Below are positions 58,298-64,000 of a stretch of DNA of 64,000 bases, in pieces; positions within the stretch are counted from its first letter, which is position 1; each line of letters opens with the position of its first letter. Made by a program: the position numbers and the translations under genes. The notes under the pieces were generated by a model that made no database searches, was not told the DNA's origin, and saw nothing but the letters and a program-made list of their open reading frames with translations. Origin of the DNA: DASUPK01 sp963815665 (GTDB lineage Bacteria; Actinomycetota; Thermoleophilia; Solirubrobacterales; 70-9); NCBI GenBank assembly GCA_963815665.1, contig CAWFHN010000016.1:124001-188000 (forward strand), given 5' to 3'.

Positions 58298-59072
58298 CGG
58301 GCACCCACGGCGTGCGCAGGGTGATCGCGAAGGTGAGGTGCGTTCCCCCTGGAATGCTCGTCCCCACAAGGTAGCCGCGATGGCTGCGCGTGGCCATGGT
58401 CGCTCCGCCGGTCGTCGGAACCGGCATGCGGCCGGCGCGGGCCACGCTGTCTCGCCATGGGCTGAAGCGCAGAATCGGCGTGCTCGGCGCGCCGTCCCGG
58501 ACACCGCCCAGCAGGTAGACGAATCCGTCGAGCGTGAGGGCGCTTGCGCGCGAGACCGGGTCCGGGAGCCGCGTAGCGATCACCGAGTGCTCGGTGGCGA
58601 TGTCGTATTCCTGCACCTCATCGGTGGCCTTGCCGTTTGCCATGCGCCCCCCGATCGCGTAGAGCCGGTCGCCCACCACCGCCGCGGCCGCTCCCGTCAC
58701 CGCAGTCGGGAGCTTGGCCACCCGGGTTGGACGCCTCCCCCCGACGCTGCGCAGGACCGAGGCAACCGGCGCCCTGGATCCGCCCCCGCTCGTGCGCGTG
58801 CCCCCGATCAGATAGGTCGAGCCCGCGACCTTGATCGCGGCGGCGCCGGACGGCCGCAGCGGGATGATCTGCCGGCGCACGACGAGGGGCAATCGCCGGC
58901 GGGACGGAAGGGCGACGATCTTGCCCGGCACCCCATGGCCCGCAGCCGTCCCGTGGCTCGCCGAGGCACCCTCGGGACCGCCGTTCGCCTCGAACGCCAC
59001 GAGGATCAGGCCGGCGATCGACGCGAGCAGGATCGCGAGGCGCACGGGACCACCCTGACCGGCATCGCCCAT
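58179..59072 (-). CDS. second membrane-anchored kelch-type propeller, 3' end overlapping yncE-like gene
   Basis: A 297-residue frame. Anchor GGPVRLAILLASIAGLILVAF (7-27), short linker, then about five kelch-like strands (STYLIGGTRTSGG, RLYAIGGRMANG, FVYLLGGVRDG, RGYLVGTSIPGG). Similarity to the first kelch protein ends near TFAITLRTPWV. The remaining ~40 residues are Arg/Gly-rich and run antisense through the last 119 bp of the YVTN gene, so the original stop may have been lost or shifted. A TAG in another frame sits at about 58296. The product is probably functional without this tail. Confidence 0.78.
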   Translation of the reverse strand: MGDAGQGGPVRLAILLASIAGLILVAFEANGGPEGASASHGTAAGHGVPGKIVALPSRRRLPLVVRRQIIPLRPSGAAAIKVAGSTYLIGGTRTSGGGSRAPVASVLRSVGGRRPTRVAKLPTAVTGAAAAVVGDRLYAIGGRMANGKATDEVQEYDIATEHSVIATRLPDPVSRASALTLDGFVYLLGGVRDGAPSTPILRFSPWRDSVARAGRMPVPTTGGATMATRSHRGYLVGTSIPGGTHLTFAITLRTPWVPASETRRCARGSNAQVGDRHRGRAGRYRPVSGRAGARYGC

Positions 59073-59121
59073 GCCCGCAGCGTCCCGCTGGAGGCTGAAG
59101 CGGGCCTAAGGCCTGGATGGC

Positions 59122-59853
59122 TTAGATGAAGGAAACCTTGCCGGTCTTGATTTCGTAGACCGCCGGGACGACTGCGATCTTCCGGTCCGCGATTGCCTGC
59201 TTGACGATCGGTCCCCGGGCGGCGATGTTGGCCGCCTGGGCGCGGGCGTTGACGTGGACGCAGTTCGGGAGCGTGCGGTCGGCCGGAGGAAGCCCCTGCA
59301 CCGACGGGACGATCTTGTCCACGAAGGCGCCGATCGCCCCGTACTTGCCGGAGGGATAGCTCGACGTTCCGTTCGCGACCCCGATGGCTGCCTTGACCGC
59401 GCCGCAGTCGCTGTGGCCGAGCACCACCACCAGCTTGACGCCGAGGACCTTGACCGCGTACTCGGTGCTTCCCAGCGTGCCGGTGTCGATGCTGTTGCCG
59501 GCGACCTTGGAGACGAAGATGTTGCCGCGCTCGACGTCGAAGATCAGCGTGGGCGAGACCCGCGAGTCGGCACAGGTGATGATCGCCGCGAACGGCTTCT
59601 GGTTGTGGGCGCGATCCTCCCCGACCGGCGAGTAGTCGCGCAGCTGGAGCTTGCCCTTCCGGTAGCGGCGGTTCCCCTTGACGAGGAGCTCCAGCGCCTC
59701 CGAGGGGTTCTTGGGGTGCGGGCCGCGCTTCTTGCCGTGCTTCTTGGCCTCCGCGACAGCCTCAGCCAAGGCCGCCGGTCCAAGCGTCGCGGCCGCCGCA
59801 AGGCCACCGGCCTTGCCCATGAAGTCCCTGCGCGAGTCTCTCGATTGCGGCAC
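59122..59853 (-). CDS. exported beta-class carbonic anhydrase with Tat signal
   Basis: About 243 residues from GTG 59853 (ATG 59895 would add 14). The start PQSRDSRRDFMGKAGGLAAA is a twin-arginine signal. The beta-carbonic anhydrase zinc set is complete: C94 in ITCADSR with the Asp-Arg dyad (96/98), then H147 and C150 in GHSDCGA. It interconverts CO2 and bicarbonate. Placement outside the cytoplasmic membrane is unusual but known for Tat-exported homologues. Divergent from an ECF sigma factor gene; about 95 bp separate the GTG start from the sigma start. Confidence 0.92.
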   Translation of the reverse strand: MPQSRDSRRDFMGKAGGLAAAATLGPAALAEAVAEAKKHGKKRGPHPKNPSEALELLVKGNRRYRKGKLQLRDYSPVGEDRAHNQKPFAAIITCADSRVSPTLIFDVERGNIFVSKVAGNSIDTGTLGSTEYAVKVLGVKLVVVLGHSDCGAVKAAIGVANGTSSYPSGKYGAIGAFVDKIVPSVQGLPPADRTLPNCVHVNARAQAANIAARGPIVKQAIADRKIAVVPAVYEIKTGKVSFI

Positions 59854-59948
59854 GCACGCGTATTCAATCCCCAGCCTCAGACGCCAAAAAACCATAAGCG
59901 ATGCCCGCGACGGCTGTAACCGCGACCGCCCTCCGATGACTGAACCGC

Positions 59949-60680
59949 ATGACCTCGCTGACCCTCGCCCTGCCGCAGCCCCTCAACCGGCAAGATGCGG
60001 GGTCGATGCCGCGACTCGGAGGCAAGCCTAGCTCGACGACGGCCGACTCGGACGCCGCACTGGTGGCGCGCCTGCGCGAGGGCGACGAGTCGGCGTTCGC
60101 CGAGCTGATCGACAGCTACGGCGCCACGATGCTGCGGGTAGCGCAGATGTACGTCAAGGACCGTGCCTCGGCGGAGGAGGTCGTGCAGGAGACCTGGCTC
60201 GCGGTCCTGAACGGGATCGACCGCTTCGAGGGCCGCTCCAGCCTGAAGACCTGGCTCTTCCGGATTCTCACCAACCGGGCGAAGACGAAGGGCGAGCGCG
60301 ACGGTCGCACGGTGCCCTTCTCGTCGCTCGCCGCCAAGGGGGGCGAGGGCGACGAGCCCTCCGTCGACCCAGATCGCTTCCTGGGCCCCGACTCATCCAC
60401 CCCGGGAGCCTGGGCGGCTCCGCCGCGGGCCTGGCCCGAGGACAAGATCCTGGAGCGGGAGACGCTGGGCGTGATCCAGATGGCGATCGAGGATCTGCCC
60501 GACGCCCAGCGCGAGGTGATCCGCCTGCGCGACGTCGAGGGGTGGACCCCGATGGAGGTCACCGACGCGCTCGAGATCACCGACGGTAATCAGCGAGTGC
60601 TGCTTCATCGCGCACGGTCAAAGGTGCGGACCGCGCTCGAGACGTACCTCGACCCGGACGTCGTGGGAGGCGGAGCATGA
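59949..60680 (+). CDS. ECF RNA polymerase sigma factor
   Basis: A 243-residue sigma-70 of ECF type. Region 2: DESAFAELIDSYGATMLRVAQMYVKDRASAEEVVQETWLAVL in pieces at ~42-80, with SLKTWLFRILTNRAKTKG. Region 4: DLPDAQREVIRLRDVEGWTP and VTDALEITDGNQRVLLHRARSK. The ~35-residue linker between them is longer than usual (GEGDEPSVDPDRFLGPD). The N-terminal ~30 residues before AALVARLREGDE look non-conserved, so a later start (ATG 60006) is possible. Coupled by 4 bp to a small zinc-finger protein, presumably its anti-sigma partner. Confidence 0.93.
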   Translation: MTSLTLALPQPLNRQDAGSMPRLGGKPSSTTADSDAALVARLREGDESAFAELIDSYGATMLRVAQMYVKDRASAEEVVQETWLAVLNGIDRFEGRSSLKTWLFRILTNRAKTKGERDGRTVPFSSLAAKGGEGDEPSVDPDRFLGPDSSTPGAWAAPPRAWPEDKILERETLGVIQMAIEDLPDAQREVIRLRDVEGWTPMEVTDALEITDGNQRVLLHRARSKVRTALETYLDPDVVGGGA

Positions 60681-60940
60681 GCCTGTTCACCCGCGAGATG
60701 GCCTGTCAGGAGCTGGTCGAGCTCGTGACCGCCTACTTCGACGGCAGCCTGTCGCGCGCCGACCGCCGGCGCTTCCGCGCCCACATCGGCGGCTGCGATC
60801 ATTGCACCGCCTACGTCGAGCAGATGAGGCTGGTGATCGAGGGCGCCGGCCGGCTCACCGAGGGCGACATCGATCCGGCCGCGCGCGAGGAGCTCCTCGA
60901 TGCCTTCCGCGGCTGGAAGGAAGGACGCGCCGCCGGCTAG
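60677..60940 (+). CDS. zinc-finger anti-sigma factor-like protein
   Basis: An 87-residue soluble protein with the ZAS/zf-HC2 signature: an upstream Cys (MACQELVELVTAYFDGSLS) and H-x3-C-x2-C in HIGGCDHCTAYVEQ. Overlap of its start with the sigma stop (ATGA) supports a partner role: binding and inhibiting the sigma factor, possibly redox- or zinc-responsive. No transmembrane segment is present, so sensing would be cytoplasmic. Confidence 0.88.
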   Translation: MSLFTREMACQELVELVTAYFDGSLSRADRRRFRAHIGGCDHCTAYVEQMRLVIEGAGRLTEGDIDPAAREELLDAFRGWKEGRAAG

Positions 60941-60981
60941 GTTGGCTCAAGGTGAGGGCCGATCGGCCCGATACCTGACGC

Positions 60982-61230
60982 ATGAGCGCCGAGATCAGGC
61001 GGGAGCGCGTCGTGCTCGAGACCGAGCGGTACACGATCGTCGGCAATGTGACACTCCCTGCCGAGGGCTTCCACAGCCGCCTCTCCGACCTTCTCAACCG
61101 CGAGGGCGTTCAGTTCATCCCGCTGGTCGACGCGACGATCAGCGGCCGGGACGGGGAACCGCCGGTACAGCGGCCCTTCATCGCGGTCGCCCGCCAGCAC
61201 GTGCAGCTCGCCTACGAAGCGCAGGACTGA
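60982..61230 (+). CDS. DUF6812-like small protein
   Basis: An 82-residue protein (RERVVLETERYTIVGNVTLP, SRLSDLLNREGVQFIPLVDA). The pattern of strand, LSD-LN helix and F-PL-D is that of small actinobacterial proteins assigned to DUF6812; function unknown. It lies 41 bp after the anti-sigma gene and may be co-transcribed. It stops 4 bp from the convergent yqgE-like gene. Confidence 0.75.
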   Translation: MSAEIRRERVVLETERYTIVGNVTLPAEGFHSRLSDLLNREGVQFIPLVDATISGRDGEPPVQRPFIAVARQHVQLAYEAQD

Positions 61231-61234
61231 ACCC

Positions 61235-61759
61235 CTAATTCACCGACGGGTCGGGCGGCATCCGCGCCAGCAGCGCGTACCCGCCTCCCTTGCGCGCCAG
61301 GACGTCCGCCCAGAGGTCGCCGTCGCCGAATGGATCGTCCGGATGAACGTCAGCGACGATCCATGCCTCCTGCTCGAGCTCCCCATCGAGCTGGCCCGCT
61401 CCCCAGCCCGCATAGCCGGCGAAGACGCGAAGCCGCGAGAGTTCCGGCGGATCGTCGAGGTCCACCATCCCCACGGCGCCGACGATCAGCTTGGACGCGT
61501 CCGTCGGATCGGGGTGCTCGCCGATCGCGGTCACGGCGTTCGGCTGGACGGGGCCTCCGACGTGGAGGAGGTGACCCTCGCCGATCAGGTCCGCCAGCTC
61601 AGGCGAGGCCTCGCCGACGGTGGTCTCCGACGGCCGGTTGAGCACCAGACCGAAGGCGCCCTCGTCGGAGTGCTCGACCATCAGGATCACCGTCCTGTGG
61701 AAGTAGTCGGGCATGCTGGGCGAGGCGATCAGCAGCATGCCGTTGAGGCTCTCGCTCAC
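61235..61759 (-). CDS. YqgE/AlgH family protein
   Basis: A 174-residue member of the YqgE/AlgH family: LNGMLLIASPSMPDYFHRTVILMVEHSDEGAFGLVLNRP in separate conserved blocks near residues 5-45, LHVGGPVQPN, and FAGYAGWGAGQLDGELEQEAW. The family is widespread; its biochemical role is unsettled (linked to alginate regulation in Pseudomonas). Convergent with the DUF6812 gene and divergent from the GST-like gene. Confidence 0.95.
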   Translation of the reverse strand: MSESLNGMLLIASPSMPDYFHRTVILMVEHSDEGAFGLVLNRPSETTVGEASPELADLIGEGHLLHVGGPVQPNAVTAIGEHPDPTDASKLIVGAVGMVDLDDPPELSRLRVFAGYAGWGAGQLDGELEQEAWIVADVHPDDPFGDGDLWADVLARKGGGYALLARMPPDPSVN

Positions 61760-61803
61760 GGTGTCAAGTCTGAACGAGTGACGCCGGCGAATAGTCTCTC
61801 GGC

Positions 61804-62541
61804 ATGGGGATCACGCTGTACGGCACGCAGCCTTCACCTCCGTCCCACACGACGCGGCTGATGCTGGAGCACAAGGGGCTCGACCACAGGACGGTCTGGC
61901 TCCTGCCGGGCCTCCATCCGGCGCTGCTGCGAACTCGCGGTTTCCGCGGCGGAACGGTGCCGTCGATCAAGATCGACGGCCGCAAGCTTCAGCAGTCCCG
62001 GGCGATTTCGCGCGCGCTCGAGGAGCTCAAGCCCGAGCCGGGGCTGTTCCCCGCGGATCCGGAGCTGCGTCTGGAGGTCGAGGACGCTGAGCGATGGGGA
62101 GACGAGGTCCTTCAGGACGTGCCCCGCAGGATCGTCCGCTGGCTCTCGGTCCACCGTCCCGAGACCCGGGCGATGATCGCCCGGGAGGTCGGGATCCCGC
62201 TTCCCAGGTTCGCCGCCTGGATCAACGCTCCCACCGCGCGCCGGATGGCCAACAAGGTGGACAGCGACGATGAGATCCAGAACGCGATCGCGCAGGTGCC
62301 GGAGGTGCTCGACCATGTCGACGAGCTCCTCGCCAACGGAGTGATCGGGGGCGATCCGCCGAACGCCGCGGACTTTCAGATCGCCACATCCGTACGGGCG
62401 CTGCTCACCCTGCAGGACCTGCGGCCCGTGTGGGAGGGGCGCCCGGCGGCCGCGTGGGCGATGCGGCTGGTACCGGAGTTCGGCAACGACTTCCCGGCCG
62501 GCCTGCTTCCCCCGGAGCTCCTTGGCGCTCTTCGGGCATGA
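61804..62541 (+). CDS. glutathione S-transferase-like protein
   Basis: A 245-residue protein. Residues ~3-80 have the thioredoxin-fold GST N-domain (ITLYGTQPSPPSHTTRLMLEHKGL, GGTVPSIKIDGRKLQQSRAI, with the cis-Pro TVPSI and the acid/Ser motif QSRAI). The C-terminal part is helical, with PNAADFQIATSVRALL resembling the GST C-domain N-cap motif. The thiol cofactor is uncertain because many actinobacteria use mycothiol. Overlaps the next gene by 4 bp. Confidence 0.85.
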   Translation: MGITLYGTQPSPPSHTTRLMLEHKGLDHRTVWLLPGLHPALLRTRGFRGGTVPSIKIDGRKLQQSRAISRALEELKPEPGLFPADPELRLEVEDAERWGDEVLQDVPRRIVRWLSVHRPETRAMIAREVGIPLPRFAAWINAPTARRMANKVDSDDEIQNAIAQVPEVLDHVDELLANGVIGGDPPNAADFQIATSVRALLTLQDLRPVWEGRPAAAWAMRLVPEFGNDFPAGLLPPELLGALRA

Positions 62542-63074
62542 GCACGATCTGCCATCACACGATCTCGCTGGACGGCTACGTCGCCGGCCCGGATGACTCG
62601 ATGGACTGGGCCTTCGACTACGGCGAGGCGACCGCGCTGGCCGAGGAGACAATGAAGCGGATAGGCGCGATCCTGGCCGGTCGCCGCTGGCACGACCTGG
62701 CGCTGGAGCGATGGAACAGAGTGGACGGGATCTACGGTGGAGCGTTCGAGGGTCAGGTCTTCGTGCTCACCCACCGGCCGCCCGACGGCAGCGTCGACCC
62801 GAGGATCAGCTTCGTCTCCGATGGGATCCAGGAGGCGGTGGCAACCGCGCAGGCAGCTGCCGGGGATCGAGACGTCGGCATCTTCGGCGGCAGTCTCACC
62901 CAGCAGTGCCTGGAGGACGGGCTGCTGGACGAAATCGTTCTCCACATCGCTCCCGTCCTCCTCGGCGGCGGTGTCCGCCTGTTCGGCGAGGGGCAGGGGC
63001 GGCTCGAGCTCGATCGAGTCTCCCTTGGCGAGGCCAAGCGGCTGACCGATCTCCGCCTTCGCGTCGTCAAGTAG
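62538..63074 (+). CDS. dihydrofolate reductase family / RibD C-terminal-like protein
   Basis: A 178-residue reductase-fold protein. The start STICHHTISLDGYVAGPDDSMDW and the later GDRDVGIFGGSLTQQCLEDGLLDEI and IAPVLLGGGVRLF blocks are typical of the YyaP/RibD-C group. It likely uses NADPH on a small pterin- or riboflavin-like substrate, but is not the housekeeping DHFR. ATG 62538 overlaps the GST stop (ATGA), so translation is coupled. Confidence 0.92.
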   Translation: MSTICHHTISLDGYVAGPDDSMDWAFDYGEATALAEETMKRIGAILAGRRWHDLALERWNRVDGIYGGAFEGQVFVLTHRPPDGSVDPRISFVSDGIQEAVATAQAAAGDRDVGIFGGSLTQQCLEDGLLDEIVLHIAPVLLGGGVRLFGEGQGRLELDRVSLGEAKRLTDLRLRVVK

Positions 63075-63080
63075 CCGCGC

Positions 63081-64000
63081 CTACGGCGTCAGGACGATCT
63101 TGAGCGCCTCGCGGTTGTCGTAGACGCGGTAGGCCTCGGGCGCCTCGTCGAGCTTCATGTGGTGCGTGACCAGCGGCGCCGGGTCGAGCTTCCCCGCCGA
63201 GATCAGCTCGAGCACCCGGTCGAGGTGCTTGATGACGTTGGCGTGGCCGCTGGTCAGCGTGATCGCCTTGATCCAGAGCACGCCCATGTGGACCTCGGCG
63301 CGCTCCGCGTAGACGCCGGTGGCCGAGACCGTTCCGGCCTTGCGCGCCAGCCGCAGCGCCAGATCCAGGGCCTCCGGATGGCCGACAGCGTCCACGGCCA
63401 GCTCCACCCCGCGTCCCTCGGTCAGCTTCTTGACCTCGTCGCGCGGGCTCTGCTCGGTCAGGTGCACTGGTGTCGCGCCGAACGACTCGGCCATCTTCAG
63501 CCTGTCCTCAACGGTGTCGATCGCGACCACCTCCGAGGCGCCCGCCGCCTTCGCCGCCTGAACGGCGCAGAGGCCGACGGGCCCCATTCCGAGGATCGCC
63601 GCGGTCTCTCCATCGGCCAGCGGCCGCGAGTCGATCGCGTGGAACCCCGTGCCCATGACGTCGCCGGCGAACAGGGCCACCTCGTCGGAGAGGCCCTCCG
63701 GGACCTGCCGCAGCGCGAGGTTGGCGTGCGGCACCAGCACCTGCTCGGCCTGAGCGCCCTGCAGGGAGCCGAGCGTCGCGCCATGCCCGTACACACGGGA
63801 CTCGTCGCACTTGTGGAACTCCTCCCGCTGGCAGAAGAAGCACTTGCCGCAGGCGGTCGCGTAGGTGCCGAGCACCCGGTCGCCGATCGCGACACGGGTC
63901 ACCTCGTCGCCCGCGGCGATCACCTCGCCGACGAACTCGTGCCCGATCACGAATCCGGGCTCGATCTGCACGCGCCCGTGGTAGATGTGGAGGTCCGAGC
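63081..64000 (-). CDS. zinc-dependent alcohol dehydrogenase (5' end outside window)
   Basis: Partial gene covering ~305 C-terminal residues. The catalytic-zinc Glu motif GHEFVGEV and the structural-zinc cluster CGKCFFCQREEFHKC mark the MDR family. The nucleotide-binding region is GMGPVGLCAVQAAKAAG. FFCQ/EEFHKCDE and YAERAEVHMGVLWIKAITL suggest the formaldehyde- or glutathione-independent dehydrogenase-like branch. The N-terminus lies beyond the right edge; upstream in-window codons read SDLHIYHGR, the first zinc/proton-relay region. The substrate is not determinable. Confidence 0.92.
   Translation of the reverse strand, partial: SDLHIYHGRVQIEPGFVIGHEFVGEVIAAGDEVTRVAIGDRVLGTYATACGKCFFCQREEFHKCDESRVYGHGATLGSLQGAQAEQVLVPHANLALRQVPEGLSDEVALFAGDVMGTGFHAIDSRPLADGETAAILGMGPVGLCAVQAAKAAGASEVVAIDTVEDRLKMAESFGATPVHLTEQSPRDEVKKLTEGRGVELAVDAVGHPEALDLALRLARKAGTVSATGVYAERAEVHMGVLWIKAITLTSGHANVIKHLDRVLELISAGKLDPAPLVTHHMKLDEAPEAYRVYDNREALKIVLTP

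Overview
The window is 64 kb of high-GC, gene-dense bacterial chromosome. Gene content and style point to an actinobacterium of the Thermoleophilia/Solirubrobacterales kind. The signs are secreted proteins ending in Lys/Cys-rich tails (KKKCKKK-type), an AbiEi-HTH/DUF559 protein, an ECF42-type sigma factor with its DGPF partner, DUF2277 and DUF6458 proteins, and frequent GTG/TTG starts. This taxonomic call is inference from gene content only. Almost every base lies in or next to a gene. No gap over 300 bp is empty: 425-872 holds a small Cys-rich ORF and 45895-46204 holds a long SRP RNA.

Layout. 1-2.96 kb: a truncated metallo-beta-lactamase-fold enzyme, a small Cys-rich ORF, a fatty acid hydroxylase, a 2-hydroxyacid dehydrogenase and a winged-helix protein. 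2.96-6.2 kb: TCA genes icd and mdh, separated by an oppositely oriented AbiEi/DUF559 gene whose two ends carry near-identical inverted hairpins. This is the most unusual structure in the window and looks like a one-gene mobile unit dropped into an icd-mdh operon. 6.25-9.8 kb: a very large class III cyclase/ATPase and a cyclic-nucleotide-binding protein. 9.9-13.3 kb: TetR, acyl-CoA dehydrogenase, enoyl-CoA hydratase and DUF2277. 13.3-16.5 kb: FMN-binding protein, M28 peptidase and site-2 protease. 16.7-20.5 kb: succinate dehydrogenase with an HdrB-like third subunit instead of cytochrome b anchors. 20.5-25.9 kb: small coiled-coil protein, SHOCT membrane protein, Na+/H+ antiporter and an ATP-grasp/flavoprotein fusion. 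25.9-29.2 kb: operon of an RTX-type protein and two phosphoesterases. 29.3-31.6 kb: lysC-asd. 31.7-36.2 kb: ABC exporter, then PadR and an MMPL transporter. 36.2-38.2 kb: secreted glycoside hydrolase with a broken Lys tail, and DUF6458. 38.2-40.9 kb: dnaX-ybaB-recR. 40.9-45.9 kb: YHYH lipoprotein, TfoX remnant, an operon of three Lys-tailed secreted proteins, and a small secreted protein. 45.9-46.2 kb: Bacillus-type long SRP RNA. 46.2-49.8 kb: glycosyltransferase, DGPF protein with ECF42 sigma factor, and pdxH. 49.9-55.2 kb: second MMPL transporter, tRNA-Val(CAC), TetR, sulfatase and FKBP. 55.2-59.9 kb: secreted Cys-repeat protein, three membrane-anchored beta-propellers and an exported carbonic anhydrase. 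59.9-64 kb: ECF sigma with zinc-finger partner, small proteins, YqgE, GST-like protein, RibD-like reductase and a truncated zinc alcohol dehydrogenase.

How it works together. Central metabolism (icd, mdh, sdhABE, lysC-asd, beta-oxidation enzymes) and informational genes (dnaX-ybaB-recR, SRP RNA, tRNA) are interleaved with a rich surface and secretion repertoire. Candidate regulation is visible as palindromes near the starts of the TetR and PadR genes and as a textbook CRP-type site (TGTGA-N6-TCACA) in front of padR. That site is of interest because the window also encodes a cyclase and a cyclic-nucleotide-binding protein.
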